This document shows, one piece after another, positions 38,016 through 46,174 of a DNA stretch of 64,000 nt; position 1 is the stretch's first letter, and each line of letters starts with the position of its first letter. The position numbers and the translations under genes are program-made. Origin of the DNA: Betaproteobacteria bacterium (GTDB taxonomy: Bacteria; Pseudomonadota; Gammaproteobacteria; Burkholderiales; Burkholderiaceae_C); NCBI GenBank assembly GCA_016716535.1, contig JADJWD010000001.1:248001-312000 (forward strand), in the 5' to 3' direction. The notes beneath the pieces were generated by a model. The model worked only from the letters and a program-made list of their open reading frames with translations. It was not told where the DNA came from and ran no database searches.

Positions 38016-39383
38016 ATGAACCTGCACGCGAAGTTGAAGCAGCGCGCCGCCGCCGGGCGCCCGGTGCGCGTGGGCCTGATCGGTGCCGGCAAGTTCGGCT
38101 CGATGTACCTCGCGCAGGTGCCGCGCATCCCGGGCATGCAGGTCGTGGCGATCGCCGACCTCTCGCCCGCGGCGGCGCTGCGCAATCTGGCGCGCGTCGG
38201 CTGGCCCGAGGCGCAGACGCAGCCGAAGTCGATCGACGAGGCCGCGGCGCAGGGCCGCACGCACGTCGGCGACGACTGGCGCGCGCTCGTCGCGCACCCG
38301 GCCGTCGATGTCGTCGTCGAGTGCACGGGGCACCCGATCGCCGCGGTCGAACACTGTCTCTCGGCCTTCCGCAACGGCAAGCCGGTCGTCAACGTCACCG
38401 TCGAGGCCGATGCGTTCTGCGGCCCGCTCCTGGCGCGCCGCGCCGCCGAGGCCGGCGTCGTCTACTCGCTCGCGTTCGGCGACCAGCCGGCGCTGATCTG
38501 CGACCTGGTGGACTGGGCGCGCACCTGCGGCTTCCCGGTGGTGGCCGCCGGCCGCGGCCACAAGTGGCTGCCACAGTACGCGCAGAGCACACCCGACACG
38601 GTGTGGGACCACTGGGGCCTCTCGCCCGAGCAGGCGGCGCGCGGCGGCCTGAACCCGAAGATGTTCAACAGCTTCCTCGACGGCAGCAAGCCGAGCATCG
38701 AAAGCGCCGCGGTCGCCAACGCGACCGGCCTCACCGTGCCGTCGAACGGCCTGCTGTACCCGCCGGCCAGCGTCGAGGACATCCCGCGTGTCACGCGGCC
38801 GAAGACCGAAGGCGGCGTGCTCGAGCACAAGGGCATGGTCGAGGTCATCTCGAGCCTCGAGCCCGACGGCCGCGTCATCCCCTACGACATCCGCATGGGC
38901 GTGTGGGTCACCGTCGAAGGCGAGACCGACTACATCCGCCACTGCTTCGAGGAGTACAAGGCGCACACCGACCCGAGCGGGCGCTACTTCACGCTGTACA
39001 AGCGCTGGCACCTGATCGGCCTGGAGGTCGGCGTCTCGGTGGCCAGCGTCGCGCTGCGCGGCGAGGCGACCGGGGCGGCGATCGGCTGGAACGCCGACGT
39101 CGTGGCCACCGCGAAGCGCGACCTGGCCGCAGGCGAGGTGCTCGACGGTGAAGGCGGCTACACGGTGTGGGGCAAGCTGCTGCCGGCGGCGACGTCGCTT
39201 TCGCTGCGTGAAGGTGAGGGAGGCCTGCCGCTCGGCCTGGCGCACGACGTCAAGCTCGTGCGCGCGGTGAAGCAGGGCCAGAGCCTCACCTGGGCCGACG
39301 TGGCCGTCGACACCGGCACCGAGGCGTATCGGCTGCGGCGGGCGATGGAAGACCTCTTTGCCCCTGCACGCACAAGCGGCTGA
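38016..39383 (+). CDS. NAD(P)-dependent homoserine-dehydrogenase-like oxidoreductase with SAF domain
   Basis: 455 residues. A Rossmann domain opens with VGLIGAGKFGSMYLAQV, followed by VVECTGHP and a second catalytic domain (about 140-330). The C-terminal region (about 350-440) is a SAF-like fold with RDLAAGEVLDGEGGYTVWG (key residues AAGEVLDGEGGYTV). The family is related to homoserine dehydrogenase and is seen in operons for unusual sugar or amino acid metabolism. It starts 2 bp after the MetE-like gene and overlaps the DMT transporter by 26 bp, so the three are almost surely one operon. Confidence 0.82.
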   Translation: MNLHAKLKQRAAAGRPVRVGLIGAGKFGSMYLAQVPRIPGMQVVAIADLSPAAALRNLARVGWPEAQTQPKSIDEAAAQGRTHVGDDWRALVAHPAVDVVVECTGHPIAAVEHCLSAFRNGKPVVNVTVEADAFCGPLLARRAAEAGVVYSLAFGDQPALICDLVDWARTCGFPVVAAGRGHKWLPQYAQSTPDTVWDHWGLSPEQAARGGLNPKMFNSFLDGSKPSIESAAVANATGLTVPSNGLLYPPASVEDIPRVTRPKTEGGVLEHKGMVEVISSLEPDGRVIPYDIRMGVWVTVEGETDYIRHCFEEYKAHTDPSGRYFTLYKRWHLIGLEVGVSVASVALRGEATGAAIGWNADVVATAKRDLAAGEVLDGEGGYTVWGKLLPAATSLSLREGEGGLPLGLAHDVKLVRAVKQGQSLTWADVAVDTGTEAYRLRRAMEDLFAPARTSG

Positions 39384-40305
39384 ACGCGGCGGGCTGGCCG
39401 CGCGCCTTGCCCGCCGCGCCGCGCACTGGAGCCCGACGACGCGCGGGCTGTTGTGGACCATCGCGGCGGGCCTCCTGTTCTCGCTGCTGAACGCGCTGAT
39501 GCGCGCGCTCGCGCTCGCGGTCGATCCGATGCAGTCGCAGTTCCTGCGTTATGCCTTCGGGCTCGCGGTGCTGCTGCCGCTGGTGTTCTGGCGGGGCCCC
39601 CGCCACTACTGGCCGAAAAGCGTCGCCGGCCAGTTCTGGCGCGGCGGCTTTCATGCCGCGGGGCTCGTGTTGTGGTTCCTGGCGCTGCCGCGCATTCCGC
39701 TGGCGGACATGACGGCGATCGGGTTCACGACGCCGCTCTTCATCATGATCGGCGCGCGGGTCTTCTTCGCCGAGCCGATGCACTGGGAGCGCTGGCTCGC
39801 CACGGTGCTCGGCTTTGCCGGCGTGCTCGTCGTCGTCGGGCCGCGGCTGGGGCTGGGCGGCGGCGGTGCGCAGCTATGGCACCTGGTGATGCTGGCCAGC
39901 GCGCCGCTCTTTGCCGGCAGCTTCCTCTTGACGAAGGCGCTGACGCGGCACGAGACGGCCGGCGTCATCGTTGTCTGGCAGGCGATCACGGTGACGCTGT
40001 TCAGCATTCCGCTGGCGCTGCCGAACTGGGGGCCGCTGACGGCGCTGCAATGGGCGGGCTTCCTCGCCTGCGGGCTGCTCGGCAGCAGCGGGCATTACTG
40101 CGTCAACCGCGCCCTCGCCGCAGCCGACATCTCGGCCACGCAATCGGCCAAGTTCCTCGACCTCATCTGGGCGGCGTTCTTCGGCTGGATCTTCTTTGCC
40201 GACGTGCCGACCGAGACGACGCTCGTCGGCGGCACCGTCATCGCCGCGGCGACGCTGTGGGTGGCGCGGCGCGAGGGGCGGCGGCGGGAGGATGGCGGGG
40301 ATTGA
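39358..40305 (+). CDS. EamA/DMT superfamily transporter
   Basis: 315 residues from a TTG start that overlaps the upstream gene; the true start may be slightly later. Ten hydrophobic helices in two repeated EamA halves, with typical segments RGLLWTIAAGLLFSLLNALM and LLGSSGHYCVNRALAAADI. DMT carriers move small metabolites such as amino acids across the inner membrane, often outward. Being last in the MetE-like operon, it probably exports or imports the substrate or product of that pathway. Confidence 0.85.
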   Translation: MPLHAQAAERGGLAARLARRAAHWSPTTRGLLWTIAAGLLFSLLNALMRALALAVDPMQSQFLRYAFGLAVLLPLVFWRGPRHYWPKSVAGQFWRGGFHAAGLVLWFLALPRIPLADMTAIGFTTPLFIMIGARVFFAEPMHWERWLATVLGFAGVLVVVGPRLGLGGGGAQLWHLVMLASAPLFAGSFLLTKALTRHETAGVIVVWQAITVTLFSIPLALPNWGPLTALQWAGFLACGLLGSSGHYCVNRALAAADISATQSAKFLDLIWAAFFGWIFFADVPTETTLVGGTVIAAATLWVARREGRRREDGGD

Positions 40306-40425
40306 TGCGCTACGCCAGCGTGCGAAGCTGAACCCGCACCTCGCTGCGCCGGCCCTTCGTCGCGGCACCCTTCGATCAAGCGAATCGGCTGTGCAGCTCT
40401 TTCTTCGCATGCCACGGCAGTGCCG

Positions 40426-40536
40426 GATCGGGACATCGGGGGTCCCCGCGCAGTGAGGTAAAGGATGCATCGTGGGCGAGCGAAGCGAAGCCAAGAAAAG
40501 GACACGAGTGCAGCGGGGACCCCCGGTGGCCCGATC
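40426..40536 (+). repeat. 111-bp palindromic-ended repeat, copy A' (inverted relative to copy A)
   Basis: 24-bp terminal inverted repeats at 40426-40449 and 40513-40536 (22 of 24 match) around a 63-bp core. It has the same length as copy A at 33609-33719 in the opposite orientation. Core differences are limited to a few bases at each edge. It sits in the 339-bp gap 40306-40644 between the DMT transporter and the HDAC-like gene; apart from the repeat and a ribosome site I see nothing else there. Confidence 0.9.
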
Positions 40537-40644
40537 CCGCCGCGACCTGCGCAGGCCCCGCGCAAGGTCCCGCGCAGGACCACGATCTCGCAGGACGCGA
40601 TACTGGCGCCACCAACGACAAACGAACAAGACGGGGAGAGCGCG

Positions 40645-41694
40645 ATGGATGCCTGGTACAGCGACCACCACCGGGCCCACCAGGGCCAAAGCGAGTTGTT
40701 TGGCGGCAAGCTCGTCACGAGCTTCGAGACGCCGCAGCGCGCCGGGCGTGTGCTCGATGCCTTCCTCGAAGCCGGCCTCGGCCTCGTGTACGCGCCGACC
40801 GACGCGGGGCTCGCGCCGATCCTCGCCGTGCATGACGCGGACTACGTCGACTTCCTGCGCGGCGCGTGGGACGCCTGGCATCACCTCGGCCGCGTGCACC
40901 CGGCGCTGCCGATGGTCTGGCACGCCGGCCGCGGCCTGCCGACCGAGCGGCCGCGGCACATCGAAGGCCAGCTCGGCTACTACGCGATGGACGCCGGCTG
41001 CGCCATCGTCGCCGGCACCTGGCCCGCCGCGTACTGGAGCGCGCAGTGCGCGGTGGCGGCGGCGCGTGCGGCTGCGGATGCGACCGCGCATGGCGCCGCG
41101 GCCACCTTCGCGATCTGCCGCCCGCCCGGCCACCACGCCACCGCGCGCGCCATGGGCGGCTACTGCTACCTGAACAACGCCGCCATCGCCGCCGAACAAC
41201 TGCGCTCGCTCGGCCAGCCGCGCGTCGCGGTGCTCGACATCGACTACCACCACGGCAACGGCACGCAGGCGATCTTCTGGGCGCGCGACGACGTGTTCTT
41301 CACGAGCCTGCACGCCGACCCGCACGACGACTACCCGTACTTCAGCGGCCACGCCGACGAGCGCGGCGAAGGCGACGGTTACGGTGCGACGCTGAACCTG
41401 CCGCTGCCCGCCGGCACCCAGGCGCCGGTGTACCTGGCCGCGCTCGACGAGGCGCTCGACGCGGTGGACGTGTCGGGCAGCACGGCAACCGTGGTGTCGC
41501 TCGGCGTCGACACGTTCGAGCTCGACCCGATCTCGCGCTTCAAGCTGCGCGAGGCCGACTACCTCGAGATCGGCCGGCGGCTCGGCCGCCGGCTGCCGCG
41601 GCCGGTGGTCTTTGTCTTCGAGGGCGGCTACGCCACCGATGAGGTCGGGCGCAATGCCGTCGCGGTGTTGCAGGGGTTCGAGGCGGCGGGCTGA
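40645..41694 (+). CDS. Histone-deacetylase-like amidohydrolase (acetylpolyamine amidohydrolase type)
   Basis: 349 residues. Zinc-hydrolase motifs are all visible: CRPPGHHA (the active-site His pair), DIDYHHGNGTQ (zinc Asp and His), SLGVDTFELDP (second zinc Asp) and FEGGY. The N-terminal loop is that of bacterial class II/APAH proteins, which deacetylate small amines such as acetylpolyamines. GGGGAGAG precedes the ATG closely. The gene stands alone between a repeat and the convergent IclR gene. Substrate not determinable from sequence. Confidence 0.92.
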   Translation: MDAWYSDHHRAHQGQSELFGGKLVTSFETPQRAGRVLDAFLEAGLGLVYAPTDAGLAPILAVHDADYVDFLRGAWDAWHHLGRVHPALPMVWHAGRGLPTERPRHIEGQLGYYAMDAGCAIVAGTWPAAYWSAQCAVAAARAAADATAHGAAATFAICRPPGHHATARAMGGYCYLNNAAIAAEQLRSLGQPRVAVLDIDYHHGNGTQAIFWARDDVFFTSLHADPHDDYPYFSGHADERGEGDGYGATLNLPLPAGTQAPVYLAALDEALDAVDVSGSTATVVSLGVDTFELDPISRFKLREADYLEIGRRLGRRLPRPVVFVFEGGYATDEVGRNAVAVLQGFEAAG

Positions 41695-41717
41695 CCGCGG
41701 CCTAACCGCCTGGCTGA

Positions 41718-42548
41718 TTACAGCAGCCGCCCCATCCGCGCCGCCGCCTCGTGCAGCGCCGGCAACCGGCGCTCGGCTTCGGCCAGGCTCATGCGCGCCA
41801 CCGGGGCGTGCAGCGCGATCGCGGCGCGCACCTGGCCTTCGGCGTCGCGCACCGGCACGGCCACGGCGATCAGGCCGGCGATGAACTCCTCGCGGTCGCA
41901 GGCATGGCCGGCGAGGGCGATCGTCTCGCACTCGGCGGCCAGCGCCTTGGCCGTCACGATCGTGCGCGGCGTCATGCGGGTCAGCGTCAGCTCGCCGAGC
42001 AGCGCGTCGCGCTCGGGCGCGTCCAGGTGCGCGAGGAACAGCTTGCCGCTGGCCGTGCAGTGCAGCGGCACGTGCGAGCCCACGTCGAGCGTCAGGCGCA
42101 GCGGCCACTGCGCCTCGACGCGGTCGAGGTAGAGGACCTGCGCGCCGTCGAGCGTCGTGAAGTTGCAGGTCTCGCCGACGCGCGTCACCAGCGCCGACAG
42201 CACCTCGTGCCGCAGGCCGCGCAGCAGACCGTGGTTCAGCGTGTCCAGCGCGAGGCGTCGCAGCGCCGGGCCGACGGTGTAGCAGCGCTCGTCGCTGTCG
42301 CGCGCGAGGTGGCCGCTTTCGAGCAGTTGCGCGCACAGGCGGTGCGCGGAGACTTTCGGCAGGCCGAGGCGCACGCCCAGCTCGGCCAGCGACAGCGCGC
42401 GGCCTTCGTGCGCCAGCACGGCCAGCAAGCGCAGCGCGCGTTCAGCGGAGGAGCCGGACGGGGCCGCTGACTCCTCCGTCACGCGCGGTGTCTTGCGCGG
42501 CATCTTGCGCGGCGAAGGAGCGGTCGTTGCGCGGCGCTTGTCGGGCAT
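41718..42548 (-). CDS. IclR family transcriptional regulator
   Basis: 276 residues. A basic N-terminal extension of about 30 residues precedes the winged helix (ALRLLAVLAHEGRALSLAEL and GLPKVSAHRLCAQLLESGHL). The effector-binding GAF-like domain follows, with ASGKLFLAHL and REEFIAGLIAVAVPV. It is divergent from the GMC oxidoreductase and TRAP genes and very likely controls them through the two palindromes between the genes. The effector is probably the TRAP substrate or its oxidised product; this is inference. Confidence 0.93.
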   Translation of the reverse strand: MPDKRRATTAPSPRKMPRKTPRVTEESAAPSGSSAERALRLLAVLAHEGRALSLAELGVRLGLPKVSAHRLCAQLLESGHLARDSDERCYTVGPALRRLALDTLNHGLLRGLRHEVLSALVTRVGETCNFTTLDGAQVLYLDRVEAQWPLRLTLDVGSHVPLHCTASGKLFLAHLDAPERDALLGELTLTRMTPRTIVTAKALAAECETIALAGHACDREEFIAGLIAVAVPVRDAEGQVRAAIALHAPVARMSLAEAERRLPALHEAAARMGRLL

Positions 42549-42595
42549 GTCGGCTCGGATCGAAGACCCAGGGATCTAGGGAAATCACGTGCTAC

Positions 42596-42612
42596 CGGAA
42601 CATTGTGTTCCG
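42596..42612. promoter_or_regulatory. IclR-type operator 1 (CGGAAC-N5-GTTCCG)
   Basis: Perfect 6-bp inverted half-sites CGGAAC and GTTCCG separated by 5 bp. It lies in the 147-bp divergent region and overlaps the -35 of the proposed GMC promoter. Its centre is 54 bp, about five helical turns, from operator 2. The GGAAC/GTTCC pattern is typical of IclR-family sites. Confidence 0.75.
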
Positions 42613-42631
42613 ATTTCCGCTCGCCTAGCAT
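42603..42631 (+). promoter_or_regulatory. Putative sigma-70 promoter for the GMC-TRAP operon
   Basis: TTGTGT (42603-42608), a 17-bp spacer and TAGCAT (42626-42631). Both hexamers are weak matches, but the spacing is optimal and operator 1 covers the -35 while operator 2 lies downstream of the predicted start near 42638, an arrangement suited to repression. Confidence 0.4.
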
Positions 42632-42649
42632 GGGGTGAACCAGCGGCAA

Positions 42650-42666
42650 CGGAACGTTTTGTTCCG
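42650..42666. promoter_or_regulatory. IclR-type operator 2 (CGGAAC-N5-GTTCCG)
   Basis: The same half-sites and spacing as operator 1, with spacer GTTTT. It lies 29 bp before the GMC start codon. Two identical palindromes in one short divergent gap are unlikely by chance at this GC content. Confidence 0.75.
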
Positions 42667-42695
42667 GCCAATGAACAGCAGAAAGCCCGCCCCCG

Positions 42696-44331
42696 GTGTC
42701 CAGCGAGGAGGAGTTCGACCACATCGTCGTCGGCGCCGGCAGCGCCGGCTGCGTGATGGCTGCGCGCCTGTCGGAAGACCCGTCGGTGCGCGTGCTGCTG
42801 CTCGAAGCCGGCCCGCCGGACACGAACCCGTGGATCCACCTGCCGATCGGCTACGGCAAGACGATGTGGGACCCGAAGGTCAACTGGTGCTTCCACACCG
42901 AGCCCGACCCCGGCATGAACGGACGGCGCATCTACTGGCCGCGCGGCAAGACGCTCGGCGGCTCGAGCTCGATCAACGGCCTGATCTACATCCGCGGCCA
43001 GCGCGAGGACTTCGACGACTGGGCAGCGCAGGGCAACCCGGGCTGGGGCTACGACGACGTGCTGCCGTACTTCAAGCGCAGCGAGTGCAACGCGCGCGGC
43101 GCCGACGCGTGGCATGGCGGCGAGGGCCCGCTGCGCATCAGCGACATCGGCGCGAAGCACGAGCTGATCGAGGCCTTCATCGGAGGTGCGGCCGAGCGGG
43201 GCGTGCCGCGCAACGCCGACTTCAACGGCGCCACGCAGGAAGGCGCCGGCTACTACCAGCTCACCACCGCGCGCGGCCTGCGCTGGAGCGCCGCGCGCGC
43301 CTACCTGCGGCCGGCGCGCAAGCGGCCGAACCTCGCGGTGCGCACCGGCGCCGTGGCGACGCAGGTGCTGCTGGAAGGGCGCCGCGCGCGCGGCGTGCGT
43401 TACCGGCTCGGCGGCGGGCATGCCGCAGACGCTTCACGCGAAGCCCGCTGCCGCGGTGAAGTCGTGCTGTGCGCCGGCGCGTTGCAGTCGCCGCAGCTCT
43501 TGCAGCTGTCGGGCATCGGCCCGGCGGCGCTGCTGCGCGACAAGGGCATCACGCTCGCCCACGAGCTGCCCGGCGTCGGCGAGAACCTGCAAGATCATCT
43601 GCAGATCCGTCTCATCCTCGAATGCAGCAAACCGATCACCACGAACGACCAGTTGCGCTCGTGGTGGGGGCGCGTGGCGATCGGCGCGCAGTGGATGCTG
43701 GCCCGCAGCGGGCCCGCTGGCGGTCGGCATCAACCAGGGCGGCTGCTTCATGCGCGCGCTGCCCGAGAGCGCGCGCCCCGACATCCAGTTCCACGTCGCC
43801 ACGTTGTCGGCCGATATGGCCGGCGGCGAGGTGCACCCGTTCTCCGGCTTCACGATGAGCGTGTGCCAGCTGCGGCCCAGTTCGCGCGGCCATGTGCGCA
43901 TCAAGTCGGCCGACCCTGCCGAGCCGCCGGCGATGGTGCCCAACTACCTGAGCACCGAGCTGGACCGGCGCACCGCCGTCGCGGCCGTCAAGGCCGCGCG
44001 CGCGATCGCCGCGGCGCCGGCGATGGCGCCCTTCGTGCGGCGTGAGGTCAAGCCCGGCCCCGAGGCGACCGACGACGCGGCTTTGCTCGAGTTCTGCCGC
44101 AACCACGGCGCGACGATCTTCCACCCGAGCGGCACCTGCGCGATGGGCCCCGACGCTGCGGCCGGCGCCGTGGTCGACGCGCGCCTGCGCGTGCACGGCG
44201 TCGCCGGGCTGCGTGTCGTCGACTGTTCGGTGATGCCGACCCTCGTGTCCGGCAACACGCACGCGGCCGTCGTGATGATGGCCGAGAAGGCCGCCGAGAT
44301 GGTGCGCGAGGATGGACGCCATCCCGGATGA
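42696..44331 (+). CDS. GMC family oxidoreductase (choline dehydrogenase-like), frameshifted
   Basis: A GTG start opens SSEEEFDHIVVGAGSAGCVM, the FAD-binding start, followed by GGSSSINGLIYIRGQ. The frame breaks at 43711-43716: an extra C in the run GGGCCC shifts reading after MLARSGP, and the family sequence resumes one frame over with LAVGINQGG. The C-terminal part then continues normally through HPSGTCAMG and NTHAAVVMMAEKAAEMV, which carry the active-site His and Asn. Without the extra base the protein would be about 545 residues, normal for the family. This is a recent mutation or a base-call error. TRAP genes follow 66 bp later. Confidence 0.88.
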
Positions 44332-44397
44332 AGCCGCCCGCTTTCGAGGTGGCAGTTTCGACTCCCTGACCCCAGTGACCCACCCAAGGAGACCGCT

Positions 44398-45543
44398 GTG
44401 ACGACGAAACGATCGCTGAACAACCCCGGCCGGCGCCTGGCGCTCGGGACCGCTGCCAAGGCCGCCGCAGCCACCGGCGGCGCGCTGCTCGCCGCCCCCG
44501 CGCTGGCGCAAGGCGTCACGCGGCTGAAGATCCAGACCGCGGTGCCCAGCTCGAGCATCTATTTCGACCTGATGAAGCGCTTCGCCGACCGCGTCGACAA
44601 GATGTCGGCCGGCCGGCTGAAGTTCGAGATGCTGCCCGACGGCGCGGTCGTCGCCGCCTTCGAGATCGTCGACGCGGTCGACAAGGGCGTCGTCGACGGC
44701 GGCTACGCCTGGACGCACTACTGGAGCGGCAAGAACACCGCCGCGGGCCTGTTCAGCAACCCGGCGGCCGGCGGCGGCACCGGCATGGACCAGCTCTCGC
44801 ACGTGGCGTGGCTGTTCCAGGGCGGCGGCTACGCGCTGTACAAGAAGTTCTTCAGCGATGCGCTGAAGCTGAACATCGAGCCGTTCATGGTGCAGCCGAT
44901 GGGCCCCGATCCGCTCGGCTGGTTCAAGGCGCCGATCAACAGCCTCGAGGACATGAAGAAGCTCAAGTACCGCTCGCCCCCGGGGCTGGTGGGCGAGATC
45001 TTCAAGGAGATGGGCATCAACGCGGTGGCCATGCCCGGCGGCGAGATCGTGCCCGCGGCGCAGCGCGGCGTGCTCGACGCGGCCGAGTGGATCGGCCCGG
45101 CCGACGACATGGCGCTCGGCTTCCACAACGTCTTCAAGCACTACTACCTGCAAGGGCTGCACCAGAGCACCGACGTGGGCGAGCTGCTGATCAACAAGAC
45201 GGCGTGGAACAAGCTGCCCGCCGACCTGAAGGCCATCGTCGAGGACGCGGCGATGGCGACGATGACCGACACCTACACCTACAACGTCTACCGCAACGCG
45301 CAGGCGCTGGTGAAGCTGCGCACCGACCACAAGGTGCAGATCCACGACACGCCGCGCGACATCTTCCCGGCGTTCATCAAGGCCACCAACCTGATCTACG
45401 ACCGCGAGGCGAGCAAGAACCCGTTCTTCAAGGAGGCGCTCGAGTCGCAGCGCGCCTTCGCGCGCGTCGTCGTGCCGTACTGGAACAAGATCAACGGCCT
45501 GTACTTCAACCTCGGCAGCGACTCGCCGAGCGCGAAGGGCTGA
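44398..45543 (+). CDS. TRAP transporter substrate-binding protein (DctP type)
   Basis: 381 residues starting at GTG with AAGGAG 6 bp upstream. The Tat-like signal (NNPGRRLALGTAAKA, ending ALA-Q) precedes a DctP fold. Typical segments are MSAGRLKFEMLPDGAVV and PGGEIVPAAQRGVLDAAEWI. The long version with the helix WIGPADDMALGFH belongs to the branch that binds 2-keto acids or similar and can dimerise. It captures a carboxylate in the periplasm and hands it to the DctQM permease encoded next. Confidence 0.93.
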   Translation: MTTKRSLNNPGRRLALGTAAKAAAATGGALLAAPALAQGVTRLKIQTAVPSSSIYFDLMKRFADRVDKMSAGRLKFEMLPDGAVVAAFEIVDAVDKGVVDGGYAWTHYWSGKNTAAGLFSNPAAGGGTGMDQLSHVAWLFQGGGYALYKKFFSDALKLNIEPFMVQPMGPDPLGWFKAPINSLEDMKKLKYRSPPGLVGEIFKEMGINAVAMPGGEIVPAAQRGVLDAAEWIGPADDMALGFHNVFKHYYLQGLHQSTDVGELLINKTAWNKLPADLKAIVEDAAMATMTDTYTYNVYRNAQALVKLRTDHKVQIHDTPRDIFPAFIKATNLIYDREASKNPFFKEALESQRAFARVVVPYWNKINGLYFNLGSDSPSAKG

Positions 45544-45562
45544 GCACGCGGGCCGAACGCGG

Positions 45563-46153
45563 ATGAGCGCCCCACCTCCCATCGACACCGCCAGCGACAC
45601 GGCCTACGCGCGCGGCGCGCGCCGGCTCGACCGCGTCGCGCTCGCGTCGGGCTCGGCGGTCGCCTGGCTGATCGCGCCGATGGTGCTGTCGCTGTGCTAC
45701 GAGGTGGTGGCGCGGTATCTGTTCAACGCGCCGACGATCTGGGCCTACGACATGACGTTCATGTTGTACGGCACGTTCTTCATGCTCGGCGCGGCCTACA
45801 CGCTGCAGCGCAAGGGCCACGTGCGCACCGATTCGCTGTACGCGGCGTGGAAGCCGCGCCGGCAGGCGCTGGTCGATCTCGGCGGCTACCTGGTGATGTT
45901 CTTCCCGTTCGTCGCCGTCTTCGCGTTCGTCGGCTGGGGCTACTTCGTGAAGGCCTGGTCGACGAACGAGACCTTCGTCAGCAGCGCCTGGCAGCCGATC
46001 ACTTGGCCGTTCAAGCTGGCGATGCCGGTGGCCGGCGTGCTGCTGCTGCTGCAAGGCACGAGCGAGTGCCTCAAGTGCCTGCACACGCTGAAGACGGGCC
46101 GCTGGCCCGACCGGCCCTCGCCCGAGGCGACCGAGCAGCCGCTGACCGCGTGA
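45563..46153 (+). CDS. TRAP transporter small permease (DctQ type)
   Basis: 196 residues with four membrane helices. The conserved second-helix region NAPTIWAYDMTFMLYGTFFM and the following RKGHVRTDSLY match DctQ proteins of the keto-acid or taurine-type TRAP group. It sits 19 bp after the binding protein and 21 bp before the large permease. It supports assembly and coupling of the DctM subunit in the inner membrane. Confidence 0.93.
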   Translation: MSAPPPIDTASDTAYARGARRLDRVALASGSAVAWLIAPMVLSLCYEVVARYLFNAPTIWAYDMTFMLYGTFFMLGAAYTLQRKGHVRTDSLYAAWKPRRQALVDLGGYLVMFFPFVAVFAFVGWGYFVKAWSTNETFVSSAWQPITWPFKLAMPVAGVLLLLQGTSECLKCLHTLKTGRWPDRPSPEATEQPLTA

Positions 46154-46174
46154 TGACCTGGTGATGAGCCCCCG

